Positions 9,301 through 19,810 of a stretch of DNA of 64,000 nt are shown here, one piece after another. Below the pieces are notes generated by a model, which saw only the letters and a program-made list of their open reading frames with translations, was not told the DNA's origin and did no database searches. Numbering within the stretch: position 1 is the first letter of the stretch; every line of letters begins with the position of its first letter. The position numbers and the translations under genes are program-made. The stretch comes from Linum tenue. Its lineage: Eukaryota > Streptophyta > Magnoliopsida > Malpighiales > Linaceae. The stretch is taken from the NCBI GenBank assembly GCA_946122785.1, contig CAMGYJ010000005.1:66290200-66354199 (forward strand), written 5' to 3'.

Positions 9301-11425
9301 AACAGAGCCAGCAGAAGAAGTTGGCGCAACAACAATCGGACTCCTCACAGTATGCTTCCCACTTTCTTCAACCCAAACAATCGAACCGTACGAAACCATC
9401 CCTTCACCATCACTCCCATACGTTATCTCCACGAAGTAATCTCTCTGCTCGTTCTTCTTCCCGAAAACCAACCTCTGAGGCCACACCGCAACTTTCACTC
9501 CCACCGGTGGAGCCACCTTCACTTCGTACGAAGCCGTCGCGGCTCCCACATTGGTCACGACCCTTCGAAACTTGTGCGTCAACATCGCTCCGGTAGTCAC
9601 ATTCTTATCGTAGAACGCCACGAACGACGGGTAGTTCAGATCGAGCGACGAGGAGTTTGCACAGTCGTACTCGTTCGATCTGGTGATGGTCATGATCTGA
9701 TTCCTGGTAAAATTCATCGAACATAGCAGAGACACGTATTCCTGTGGAGTCGCATCGTAGACCAGACCAGGGTCCATGGCCTTATTCGGCATCATATGGC
9801 CCGCTCCCATAGCCAGAGGAGATGCGGCAGTGTAATTTAGGCCAAAGTCTTTGATAGGCATCATAGAACTGTCCAGCTGAGCAGCAGTCGTCATCATGGC
9901 CGATCTGATAGCTGCATGGCTCCATTCCGGATGCACTCCTCTCAGCATCGCCGCCACGCCGGAAGCGTGAGGACAAGCCATCGACGTGCCTGAGATGAGA
10001 TTGAACCCTTCACTGGTCAACAACATATTTTTTCCTACTAAGGCTGTGGAGCCATTTGGGATCCAGGAAGCCAGCACGAGGCTTCCTGGAGCCATAACGT
10101 CCGGCTTTAGAATCGCAGGGCAGTTCGGAGAAGGACCTCGAGATGTGTAGCCAGCTACTGAGGGAGCGATATCTTTCCTCGTCACAGTTTGGCGGAATTT
10201 GATTGCACCAATAGGGTTATCGCTACTCTTGATGTAGTCGATGACCGTAGCCAACTCCATCGTGGAAATCAACACGCCTGGACAACTCATTGACTCTAAG
10301 TCGACACGAGAAGGATCTTTAGAGACGAAGATCGCACCAGCGAGGTTTGTCACCCCAGAGATTGCCCGCATTTGATCGTTTAAAAACCCTGTGTCTTCGC
10401 AGACAATAATAGCACGTGGAGCTTGCGAGAGCAACTCGAGAGAGTCACATTTGGAGAGTGTCTTGTTGTAGATAAGGGTTTCATTCTTAACCCATGCATT
10501 TAGCGGGAATATGCTCCTCCCGACTATGATGTGTTGTTCTTTCTCCTTGTCATTCCCCACGGTCAAACTCGCGACGTAAGTGCGGTCAAAGTTGCCCGCT
10601 GCCACGGTCATCACCCAGGCGATTCCATTATGCAATGGAATCCCTCTGGGCCCATTATTGCCCGCGGAGGAGGAGACCAGAATCTCCTTCTCCATTGCAC
10701 CAAACGAGGCGATCGCGACGGGATCCTCGTACAACGGGACACCATCGAACCCCATGGAGATGGAGATGATGTCGACTCCATCCGCCACGGCCTGGTCCAT
10801 TCCAGCCAGCACGTCCGAGGCGCAACGTCCCTCGTCCCATATCACCTTGTACATGGCCACCCTGGCTCGAGGCGCCATGCCTCGAGCCACGCCATCAGCG
10901 TAGCCGAAGTAGGATGCACCTTCCACGTAGTTCCCTGCTGCGGTGGAGGAGGTGTGCGTCCCGTGTCCTATGGTGTCTCGAGCCGAATTCATCGTGAGGG
11001 TGACATTCGGGTTGGCGGATCTGACCCCTTTGTTGAAGTATCTAACTCCAATGAGCTTGGAGTTGCATAGGGAAGAGTTGAAGTCCTGTCCCTCTTGACA
11101 TATTCCTTTCCATTTGGATGGGAGCTTGGAGGGGTAAGTCATACCGTGGTCGCTGAAGCTTGGACTTTCGGGCCAGATTCCGGTGTCGATTACACCGATG
11201 ATCACGTCCTCGCCAAAGTTCGAGGCAGGCCAGAGGCCGGTTGATGGGTTGAGAGACATGAACTGGGAAGTATATGTGGTGTCCATCGTGACGAGTTTGT
11301 CTTTGTAGGATGAAAGAAACCCCGGGTGGTTTTGAACGGTTTGGAGTTCTTGTTGGGATAGAACAGCGCTGAATCCATGGAGGGCGTTTTGGTAGGAGTA
11401 CAAGAAGGAGTTTTCGAGGGATGAG

Positions 11426-11681
11426 TGTGAGAGACACGATGTGAGAGGGGCCGAGTGGCCTAGAGGGGGTATTTGGGGGTATTTGGGTAATTTGTCATTA
11501 TTAGAGAGGGAGAACTATTTAAGCTACAGTCTTTGTTATTTTGAGGAATCAAGCAGAATATCAGAATCCCTAAACCTAATTCCTCATCTCTTCTTCAATT
11601 CTCATCTCAATTCCCAATTCTCAACCCTAATTCTTCTATTCTCAACCCTAATTTCTGATTCGATTATCCGTGTTTCTCACA
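11426..11681 (+). repeat. 5' LTR (256 bp)
   Basis: Starts TGTGAGAGACACG and ends CGTGTTTCTCACA. The same sequence recurs at 15408-15663. The run of CTCAACCCTAATT direct repeats near 11600-11650 is within the presumed R/U5 part. Confidence 0.95.
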
Positions 11682-11683
11682 AT

Positions 11684-11695
11684 TGGTATCAGAGC
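11684..11695 (+). other. Primer binding site
   Basis: TGGTATCAGAGC starts three bases after the LTR and complements the 3' end of plant initiator methionine tRNA, the usual primer of chromoviruses. Confidence 0.9.
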
Positions 11696-11703
11696 CTGTC
11701 GAT

Positions 11704-14700
11704 ATGAGTTCTCAAGGACTCTCTGATAGGGACCACGAGCTTGCGCTCGATGCTCGTCTGCGGGACGTCCTCGACCGGCTGGAGCGCGTAGCCGCCGACT
11801 GGCGGCGAAGGGGCGACGTGGTGGAGGGCCCGAGCTCCGCTGGCCCAGCGGTGCCGACAGCAGCGCCGCGGCGGGAGTTGCTCGCGCAGGGGAAGGCCGC
11901 GACCGTCGCGGCGAGTGAGACGCGCGACGCGGCGATGGGGAGCGCGCCCAGCGCGCCGGGCGGGCCTGGCTCGCGACGGCTGACCGGGGAGGAGGAGAGG
12001 CCCTCGGCGGCGGCAGCAGCTCCGCAGGAGAAGGGGGGCGGCGACGAGCAGGAGGCCATCTCCGCCGTGGCCGCCGGCGTGACAGCGGGTTCGGCTACGC
12101 TGCGTTTCAGGGCGCAGGTCGCAGGGGAGTGGGGAGTGGCCTTAGTAGACAGCGGGGCTTCTCTCAACTTCGTCGGAGCAGAGTTTGTACGCCGATTACC
12201 TATATCACAGGTGACAGTCGTTCCATTCGAGGTGAAGGTGGCCAATGGGGCGCCGCTGCAGTGCACCGGGAAATTGGCAGGAGTGACTGTGAGGATTCAA
12301 GGGCTGCAGGTCCCTCTTGACTTGTACGTCCTACCCTTGCAGGGCTTCGACATCATTTTGGGCATGCCTTGGCTGAAGAGTTTGGGACCGGTGACTAGCG
12401 ACTGGGTGAAGATGGTTATGAAGTTCAAATGGAGGGACAAGGACTGGGAACTCCAGGGGTTGACCACGGCAATTGGGCCGGTGGAGTGGGGTGACCCGCA
12501 GCTGGAGGAGGATGCCGAGCTAGCTGTGCTCTGTTGGCCACTGGGGTCAGCCGATCCGCAGCCGTTAGCCCCAGACTTACAGGCATTGCTGGACCGGTAT
12601 GAGGAGCTCTTTGGGCAGCCGACCCAGCTTCCTCCACAGCGCCAGGTGGACCATCGGATTCGGCTGAAGGAGGGCACGGACGCAGTTAACGTTCGCCCCT
12701 ACCGGTATGCACATAACCAGAAGGCCGAGATCGAGAGGCAGGTGGAGGAGATGATGACAGCCGGGCTGATTCGGGCAAGTTCCAGCCCGTTCTCCTCGCC
12801 GGTGTTGCTGGTGAAGAAGAAGGATGGCACCTGGCGGTTTTGTACGGACTACCGAGTACTCAACACCGCCACTGTCCGAGATCGTTTTCCCATTCCCACG
12901 GTGGATGACATGCTAGACGAGCTACGGGGTGCCCAGTACTTTACCAAGCTCGATCTGCGGGCAGGGTACCACCAGATACGTATGCACGAGGAGGACATTC
13001 CTAAGACGGCTTTTCGGACGCATAGTGGCCATTACGAGTACCTGGTCATGCCGTTCGGACTCTGTAATGCACCATCGACATTCCAGGCCGCCATGAACGA
13101 CATTTTTCGGCCCTTGCTCCGCAGGTCAGTCTTGGTATTCTTTGACGATATTCTGGTTTTCAGTAAGACTTGGGAAGAGCATATGCAGCATTTGCAGGAG
13201 GTGTTTGAGATATTACGAAGCAACCAGTTTTATGTGAAGGCTTCGAAGTGTGCCTTTGGGGTCCAGTCAGTGGACTATTTGGGCCATGTTATTTCAGGCG
13301 ACGGAGTTAGGGTGGATCCGTTGAAGATTCAGTCCATGATGGACTGGCCGGTGCCGAAGTCGGCAACGGAGCTGCGGGGTTTCCTCGGTCTTACTGGCTA
13401 CTACAGGCGGTTCGTGAAGGGGTACAGTTCTATAGCCGGTCCGTTGAATGCCTTGCTGAAGAAGGGGGGATTTAGCTGGAATCCCCAAGCAGAGCGAGCT
13501 TTTGTGGAGCTCAAGGCCGCCCTCTCATCGACACCAGTTCTGGCCTTACCGGACTTCTCTCAGCCTTTTGACATCGAGACTGACGCCTCTGGCCGGGGAA
13601 TTGGGGCGGTTCTCTCACAGGAAAGGCATCCCATCGCCTTCATGAGCCGTACCCTCCCTCCATCTAAGGAGGCTTGGTCCACCTACCAGAAGGAGATGCA
13701 CGCCATTACTGAGGCGGTCCAGATGTGGAGACCCTACTTGATCGGTCAGAAGATCCGGATCTACACCGATCACCAGAGTCTCAAGCATTTGATGGACCAG
13801 AGGGTGTCCACCCCAGACCAGCATAAGTGGGTGGTGAAATTGATGGGATACGACTATGAGTTGCACTATCGACCAGGGCCGATGAACAAGGCCGCGGATG
13901 CCCTCTCGCGGGTGGAGTGGAGGCCGCAGGTGGCGGCAGTGACAGGGCCGGTGGTGTTGTTCTGGGAGGAGGTCAGAAGGGCGGTGGAGGCGAGTCCGTT
14001 CCTGCAGGAGCGCCGGGATATCGCTCTCAGTCAGACACCTGGCAACTATACCTTCAGGCACGGATTGGTGTTTCACCGGGGTCGCGTGGTTCTACCTCCA
14101 GCCACCTCCCTCACGACGACTGTGATGAGGGAATTTCACGATTCGCCGGTGGGCGGCCATTCGGGGTACGAGAGGACCTTGAGGAAGATTCGCGGTCATT
14201 TCTACTGGCCACAGATGACCCGCGAGGTCAAGGATTACGTTGCATCCTGTGACACCTGTCAGCGGGTCAAGGCTTCCCAGCTGAGGCCAGCAGGACTACT
14301 TCAGCCACTGCCAGTGCCGGAGCGGGTATGGGAAGATATTAGCATGGACTTCATCGTGGGTCTTCCGCCGTCGGGTGGAAAGACAGTTCTTTTGGTGGTG
14401 GTGGATCGCCTCACCAAATATGCACACTTCATGGCCCTAGCTCATCCGTATACTGCCCGGAGTGTAGCAGAGCAGTTTGTCTGGGGGGTCATTCGGCACC
14501 ACGGGTTTCCCCGCTCGATAGTGAGTGATCGAGATGCATTGTTCCTGGGCAGGTTCTGGAAGGAGGTGTTCGCCTTGGCGAAAACGGAGCTGAAGATGAG
14601 TTCGGCCTATCATCCTCAGACAGATGGGCAGACTGAGGTGGTGAACAAGATACTGGAGCAGTACCTGCGGTGTTTTGCTCACCAGCAGCCGCGCCGGTGG

Positions 14701-15426
14701 TTCGCTATGCTGCCCTGGGCGGAGCTGTGGTATAATACCACATACCATCGATCTATTCAGATGTCTCCCTTCGAGGCTCTCTACGGGAGGACGCCACCGA
14801 TGTTGGTCCGGTACCAGTCAGGGGCGAGTGCAGTGGATGTGGTGGACAGGTGGTTGGCGGACCGGGATGAGGCACTGCAACAGTTGAAGGCCAATTTGGC
14901 CGCTTCCAACAACAGGTCGAAGCAGCAGGCGGACTCCGGAAGGCGCGACGAGGAGTTCGCAGTGGGCGATTGGGTTCTACTCAGGCTGCACCCTTACCGG
15001 CAGACGTCAGTGTTTAAGAGAGCTTACCAGAAGCTCGCGGCCCGATATTTTGGGCCGTACCAGGTGCTGGAGAGGATCGGAGCCGTGGCGTACAGGTTGC
15101 AGCTACCGGATGCATCTCGGATTCACCCGACTTTTCATGTCTCACTTCTGCGCAGGTACCGAGGAGTAGCACCGTCTGACCCACCACCCGAGCCGCCGGT
15201 GAACGAGAATGGCGCGTTGGAGCTGGAGCCCGAGGCTGTGTTGGATGTCCGCTGGCCCCTCCGTGGCAAGAGGCGGGTCTCCGAGAGCTTGATTCAGTGG
15301 AGGCACTTGGCGCCGGAAGAAGCTACTTGGGAGGACACGGAGACTATTCGCCAGACCTATCCGGCCTTCGATCTTGAGGACAAGCTCGGTCTGGAAGAAG
15401 GGGGGAGTGTGAGAGACACGATGTGA
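11704..15426 (+). CDS. Ty3 chromovirus Pol polyprotein with vestigial Gag
   Basis: The 1,240-residue polyprotein begins at ATG 11704 (the frame is open upstream only through the primer site). Residues 1-40 are a short helical Gag-like head (D-R-D-H-E-L-A-L-D...), followed by an Ala/Pro/Gly-rich linker to about 125. No capsid domain or CCHC zinc knuckle follows; the frame passes straight to aspartic protease (L-V-D-S-G-A-S, Asp about 149). Reverse transcriptase spans about 290-520 with F-F-D-D-I at about 480; RNase H about 610-730; integrase HHCC about 809-855; integrase core with D-F-I-V-G-L at about 880, S-D-R-D-A at about 940 and T-D-G-Q-T-E at about 972; chromodomain about 1176-1229 (E-E-A-T-W-E-D). 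The stop lies inside the 3' LTR. No internal stops. Without Gag it would need particle protein from another element. Confidence 0.95.
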   Translation: MSSQGLSDRDHELALDARLRDVLDRLERVAADWRRRGDVVEGPSSAGPAVPTAAPRRELLAQGKAATVAASETRDAAMGSAPSAPGGPGSRRLTGEEERPSAAAAAPQEKGGGDEQEAISAVAAGVTAGSATLRFRAQVAGEWGVALVDSGASLNFVGAEFVRRLPISQVTVVPFEVKVANGAPLQCTGKLAGVTVRIQGLQVPLDLYVLPLQGFDIILGMPWLKSLGPVTSDWVKMVMKFKWRDKDWELQGLTTAIGPVEWGDPQLEEDAELAVLCWPLGSADPQPLAPDLQALLDRYEELFGQPTQLPPQRQVDHRIRLKEGTDAVNVRPYRYAHNQKAEIERQVEEMMTAGLIRASSSPFSSPVLLVKKKDGTWRFCTDYRVLNTATVRDRFPIPTVDDMLDELRGAQYFTKLDLRAGYHQIRMHEEDIPKTAFRTHSGHYEYLVMPFGLCNAPSTFQAAMNDIFRPLLRRSVLVFFDDILVFSKTWEEHMQHLQEVFEILRSNQFYVKASKCAFGVQSVDYLGHVISGDGVRVDPLKIQSMMDWPVPKSATELRGFLGLTGYYRRFVKGYSSIAGPLNALLKKGGFSWNPQAERAFVELKAALSSTPVLALPDFSQPFDIETDASGRGIGAVLSQERHPIAFMSRTLPPSKEAWSTYQKEMHAITEAVQMWRPYLIGQKIRIYTDHQSLKHLMDQRVSTPDQHKWVVKLMGYDYELHYRPGPMNKAADALSRVEWRPQVAAVTGPVVLFWEEVRRAVEASPFLQERRDIALSQTPGNYTFRHGLVFHRGRVVLPPATSLTTTVMREFHDSPVGGHSGYERTLRKIRGHFYWPQMTREVKDYVASCDTCQRVKASQLRPAGLLQPLPVPERVWEDISMDFIVGLPPSGGKTVLLVVVDRLTKYAHFMALAHPYTARSVAEQFVWGVIRHHGFPRSIVSDRDALFLGRFWKEVFALAKTELKMSSAYHPQTDGQTEVVNKILEQYLRCFAHQQPRRWFAMLPWAELWYNTTYHRSIQMSPFEALYGRTPPMLVRYQSGASAVDVVDRWLADRDEALQQLKANLAASNNRSKQQADSGRRDEEFAVGDWVLLRLHPYRQTSVFKRAYQKLAARYFGPYQVLERIGAVAYRLQLPDASRIHPTFHVSLLRRYRGVAPSDPPPEPPVNENGALELEPEAVLDVRWPLRGKRRVSESLIQWRHLAPEEATWEDTETIRQTYPAFDLEDKLGLEEGGSVRDTM
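15393..15407 (+). other. Polypurine tract
   Basis: GGAAGAAGGGGGGAG ends directly at the 3' LTR start, the expected primer for plus-strand DNA synthesis. It also encodes the last residues of the polyprotein before the LTR. Confidence 0.85.
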
Positions 15427-15663
15427 GAGGGGCCGAGTGGCCTAGAGGGGGTATTTGGGGGTATTTGGGTAATTTGTCATTATTAGAGAGGGAGAACTAT
15501 TTAAGCTACAGTCTTTGTTATTTTGAGGAATCAAGCAGAATATCAGAATCCCTAAACCTAATTCCTCATCTCTTCTTCAATTCTCATCTCAATTCCCAAT
15601 TCTCAACCCTAATTCTTCTATTCTCAACCCTAATTTCTGATTCGATTATCCGTGTTTCTCACA
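15408..15663 (+). repeat. 3' LTR (256 bp)
   Basis: Reads the same as the 5' LTR over its full length. The pol stop codon TGA at 15424-15426 is inside it. It is followed by the ATGAG target duplication. Confidence 0.95.
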
Positions 15664-15940
15664 ATGAGAAGTGATGGTGGTTGTCGGAAGTTGTACTGGT
15701 CGAGGATTTGACGGCGGAGACGATTGAGGAGTGCCATTGTTGATTGGTGGTGAAGTGTTTTGGACGGGAGGATGGGTCTAGGTGGACGATGTACGTGGAG
15801 AAGTCATCGGTTGACGTGGCATGGAAACTGAACTCGAGAAGAAGAAGAAGAGGAAGAAGGGAGCAAAGATGAAACATTGTTTTTTCCCTCTTTGGTTGCT
15901 TAGTGAAGGGATTGGTGCTTACATGAGCATCCCCTTCGTC

Positions 15941-15950
15941 CTATATATAC
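15941..15950 (-). promoter_or_regulatory. TATA box of subtilase gene 1
   Basis: GTATATATAG on the minus strand, about 65 bases before the ATG at 15877. Gene 2 has the same motif and the same neighbouring words (GGACGAA) at the matching place. Confidence 0.6.
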
Positions 15951-16185
15951 TGGTTTCGGTCGGCTGGTTGTGACGTCTTACTAACAACACTTTTACTTTG
16001 TACAGTTTTTGTTAGTCTTTGTGAATAATATTTGCCATTAGAAAACAAAAACAACACACAATTGTACTTGGGGTTTTATACGGCAGAATAAAATGTCTCC
16101 GTCTCTGTCTCTGCTTGATGGGCGACCAGCCGGCTTCGTTAACCATATATACGACTGTCGAGTTTATGCCTTTGGTTTAAGTGTG

Positions 16186-16460
16186 TTGTAACGATTGACA
16201 ATGCAAGTTTTGTTCCAATTAATCAAAATCTGGTATGGTTTCTCACTAGGTTTACCGTACGTACTACATAGGAAACTCAAATATTTCTGCAAATCCTAAG
16301 TTTATAAGTAACAACATTGTTGTTGTCACTGATTGATAGGAGTACTAGACTTGGTTGGTAATTCATAGGTGTGTAATTATGAATTATCATTCTCCGTATA
16401 AAATATCTTATCACTGATTTTTCCGATACCACCTGTGGTATGGTTTCGCAATTCTCAATA
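16186..16460. repeat. Upstream block of subtilase gene 1
   Basis: Matches 53450-53690 and 5133-5315 in order (GTTGTAACGATTGACAATG, TTCTGCAAATCCTAAG, GACTTGGTTGGTAATTC). Compared with the other copies it lacks the segment between CATTCTCC and TAAAATATCTTA, an internal deletion of roughly 130-170 bp. Confidence 0.8.
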
Positions 16461-16494
16461 TATTTTTTTTATCATTAAAAGCACAAACACTTTT

Positions 16495-17660
16495 CAATAT
16501 TTTTTTCTCCACGAATACCGTTCACAAAGTGGTTTTTATTCCATATACCCAATTTTACCATTATTCCTATTTTTTCTCCTTTTCAGCATATACTATTCAT
16601 ATGAGTTTAATCCACTACAACCAAGTCTAAAACTCATGAAATTCTACGATAAGTCTTTTTCTCTACATCCAACTTAACATTATACAAACAGTTTATATAT
16701 CGGTTATTTTTTTCTCCATGGGTGCTGTTCACAATGAGGTTTTATCCCATATATTCTATTTTATCATAATCCTCTTTTTTCTCCTTTTGAGCAATATAAT
16801 TCATATGAGATTTATCCCCTACAACCAATTATACGGTAAGTCTAACTCATATGAAATTCTAGGATGTCTTTTGGTCCACATCCAACTTAACATTACACAA
16901 AGATTCGTAGGTCGGTTATTAAATATATAATTATTAACTAAAATTATGTTTTTTTCAATGTTTATTACTAAATAATATTAGCAATATTTAATTACTCCTT
17001 TAATATTAACCAAAATTTCATTATTGTTAACAAAATAATTAATATGTCATCAGTTCTCATTATGCAATATTAGTTAATTTTGACATAACAATTTTAATCC
17101 TATGTTACTTTCTAAAATTTGATTTTATCTTTAGACCTCACATTGTAAAAGATTTATTCAACAACGTTCTATAACAGTTCTTTATCTCTTACATCCAATT
17201 TTACCATAAGCTCTTGATTAGTTAACTTAGAAATACTTTTTTAACCATATGTTAATTTCTAAAATTTTATTTTATTATTAGATCACACATTAGAAAATAT
17301 TTATGTAACAACATTCTTAACAGTTACACAAATTAAAAATTGATTAATGTTACTTACTATAACTTGATTTTATTATTAGACCACACATTATGGAAGATTT
17401 ACGTAATAACATTCTATAAATGTTACATGGGTTTCCCTTAATGATAAAGACGCTATGTAAATTTATGGACAAATAATCATTTATATGTATCAATTAAAAA
17501 AATGATATGTAAGTTTTCCATAATGATCAAACACTACGTAAATCTTATTTATAAATAGTAATTTATTATGTATCCATTAAACAAAAGGATGACGTATATT
17601 ATTCGGGATTAATGACATAATTTTTTTTTAATTTACCATCAATGTGGCGGATTAAAAAGT
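16495..17660. repeat. AT-rich tandem and dispersed repeat tract
   Basis: A unit of about 207 bp is present twice (about 16495-16701 and 16702-16922; CTCCACG/CTCCATG, GTTCACAA, ATTCATATGAG shared). From 17090 to 17420 a second unit recurs about three times (TAGACCACACATTATGGAAG type). That second unit, inverted, also appears inside the Helitron at 58993-60056, so this may be an end-less Helitron fragment. No ORF. Confidence 0.6.
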
Positions 17661-17948
17661 ATTTACGCAAATATTGTGTATTTGTGTAGGGTTATAGGCG
17701 CGGCCGCCAGAGACTCAGACGGGACCGCGTTTTGAAATTATAAAACAGGTCTCAGGCGCTGGCGCTTGAGTCTCCAGCGCCCCCACCTCCACACTCATTT
17801 TTTTTTTTAAACCTAGCGGCCACTCCTTTCTTATCTTATCTTCTTCTTCTTCCTTCCCCCACACCACACCCCCCAACCGCCTCTCGCCCGAAAAACCAGA
17901 CCGCCACGCCGCCATCGCCCCAGACGGAAGCAACCCCGCCGCATACAC

Positions 17949-19810
17949 ATGCGGCCCCGCCGCTGTAGACAGAGGCAACGCCTGAGTTCGACGGAGCAGA
18001 TGTCATCGTCCGACGAAGAGGAAGCAGTCGCCGACAGAGGCAGGGGGAGAGGTTGGCGAGGTCGTGGAGGCGGCAACCATTTTCGTGGTGAGAATCACGC
18101 CGGCAACGACCAGAATCTCGCCGGTGGCGGCCGGAATCTTGTCGTTGCCGGTTTTTTTTTTAAATTAATGTTTTTGTTGCTTTTGCAGTTCCTAGGCTTA
18201 TGGACAGTTATACGATGAGACTACCGCCTGCGACAATTGATCCAGCTCCGGTCGATCCGGTACTTCTTTGGGGACATGGTCAACATCGTATCGACTCAGT
18301 TTGGGCAAACGAGGTAAGTATTTGATAACTATTCATGTAAAGTTAAATTAGCTAGTTAGATTAGATTATTTTAGTAGGTGAACTGAAATGTACTGAAATT
18401 AGAATAGCATTACGTATCAAATTTTTTGAAATTAGTATAATTTTAGATTAGATAAATTAGAATTATTACGAATGAAATTGAATTAATATCTGAATTGTGC
18501 ACTATAGGCTGGTGATCGATCTTACCATGTTCGAGGTATGACCAATTTAGTCAGGTATCATGAGCGTTATCAGCCATATCTCGGAACAGCGGGCTTGTCT
18601 AGTGTTTTGCCCCTGGTCCCTATGAATTCTGATGCGAGTTTGATTAGTGCGCTCGTAGAGCGTTGGCGACCTGAGACGTCGATCTTCCATTTACCGTTTG
18701 GTGAGGTCACGATCACGTTAGAGGACGTTGTGACACTTTCCGGCCTGGCGATCACGGTGATGCCATCGTAGTTGACATACCGGATGAGGAGTGGCCGGCG
18801 ATCTGTTTGGGACTGTTAGGACGGGTTCCGGATGATCTTTCATGCGGTGTTGTTAGAATTGTTTTGCTGAGGGATGAATTCAGTAATCTGCCGAGAAATG
18901 CATCCCAGGAGGTTATAGAGCAGTTTGCACGAGCTTATGCTCTATCTCTGATGGGAGGTGTACTATTTCCGGATCGGTCTGGAGCTACGGTGCACCTATA
19001 GTACCTACTTCTGATTGAGGATTGGCAGAGAGCTGGACGGTTCGCTTTGGGAGCAGCTGTTTTATCCTACCTGTACATGGAGATGGATAGGTCGGCTTTG
19101 CATATTATGCATTCCTCCACTTCTCTAAGAGGTGACCTTGGTGGATGGCTCGCCCTACTGCAGCTCCGTGCGTGGGAGCGATTCCCACATCTGACACCGC
19201 GACATTCAAAGACAAGGGCGCAGATTGTCGAGGATGCATCCCTACGTGGACTTCGATGGCTTCCGGCCAACACTCGCCAGTATGGTGACCAGCTATTCCA
19301 GTACAAGTTGTGGTTTGACGAGATAGAAACCATGGTGGTTAGTATATAACATTTAATTTTATAGAATAGTTTTCATTTGTTTGTTTTAGATTTAGGGATA
19401 ATAATGTGACCATTTTTTGTGTAGTGGAAACCTTACGTTGAAAGAGCACATCATCTCAGAGGTAGTGTGATACAGTCTGAGACGTTTCGAGCAGTAGTGC
19501 CACTGATATGCTTTTCAGCAGTGATGTGGCATCATCCAGACCGCGTGCTCTGGCAGTTTGGCATGAGGCAGACTGTGCCTCATCCGCCACATCCTGAGGC
19601 TGAGGTTAGGTTTTTCCTTCGCCAAACTACTCGTAGGCCATCGCGTGGGCAGTAGTTGGTACACGCCTCCAGAGAGTCGCTTGCTTTCTGGAACCATCGA
19701 CATGAGTTCGTAGCGATGACTCCATACAGTGAGGAGGTTTTAGCCTTCCACTCGGAGGTAATGGAGTGGCATCTAGATGTCACCAGACGTCCAACTGACT
19801 TTTGTGACCA
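17949..19810 (+). pseudogene. Plant mobile domain (PMD/MAIN-like) pseudogene
   Basis: Exon-like segments read as a plant mobile domain protein. An acidic/RG-rich head (17949-18150) is followed after AG by L-L-W-G-H-G-Q-H-R-I-D-S-V-W (to about 18312, GTAAGT donor). Next comes G-D-R-S-Y-H-V-R-G ... F-H-L-P-F-G-E-V-T-I-T-L-E-D-V (from about 18509), D-E-E-W, L-Y-R/Y-M-E-M ... L-L-Q-L-R-A-W-E-R (19050-19340), and a last exon from about 19425 with W-H-P-D-R-V-L-W-Q-F-G and W-N-H-R-H-E-F. It is broken by a one-base loss near 18752, and by in-frame stops at 18999-19001 and 19653-19655. PMD genes are nuclear proteins often carried by MULEs, which fits the transposase piece at its 3' end. Confidence 0.8.

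Larger units (their letters stand above)
11426..15663 (+). mobile_element. Complete Ty3 chromovirus LTR retrotransposon in a subtilase exon
   Basis: The 4,238-bp element has LTRs 11426-11681 and 15408-15663 (256 bp each, TGTGAGAG...CTCACA, no difference seen), a primer binding site at 11684-11695, one long pol ORF, and a purine tract at 15393-15407. The 5-bp duplication ATGAG (11421-11425 and 15664-15668) flanks it. Short LTRs, an initiator-Met-type primer site and a C-terminal chromodomain fit the Reina/Tekay chromoviruses. Internal DNA is far more GC-rich than the surrounding intergenic DNA. Gag is almost absent. Confidence 0.95.
9286..15877 (-). pseudogene. Subtilase gene 1, split by an LTR retrotransposon
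   Basis: Secreted subtilisin-like serine protease (S8, tomato SBT3-like) in two coding segments on the minus strand. The N-terminal part, from ATG at 15877 to 15664, holds a signal peptide and the start of the I9 prodomain (F-S-T-Y-I-V-H-L-D). The rest, 11425-9286, holds the remaining prodomain, the catalytic Asp in V-I-D-T-G-I-W-P-E-S, His in G-H-G-T-H-T-S-S, the oxyanion Asn in S-S-A-G-N, the protease-associated insert, Ser in S-G-T-S-M-A-C-P-H and the Fn3-like tail. The break is a 4,238-bp Ty3 element plus a 5-bp duplication; 4,243 bp would have to go to restore the gene, and this joins the segments in frame. No other stop or frameshift is visible, so inactivation is probably recent. The C-terminus differs from its paralogues. 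A TATA box lies at 15941-15950. Confidence 0.88.

Noticed and set aside
9262..11070. Plus-strand frames opposite subtilase gene 1
   Set aside because: Antisense shadows of a protein-coding gene; the same shadows occur opposite genes 2 and 3.
11712..12266. Minus-strand 184-codon frame
   Set aside because: Shadow of the GC-rich linker in the retroelement polyprotein.
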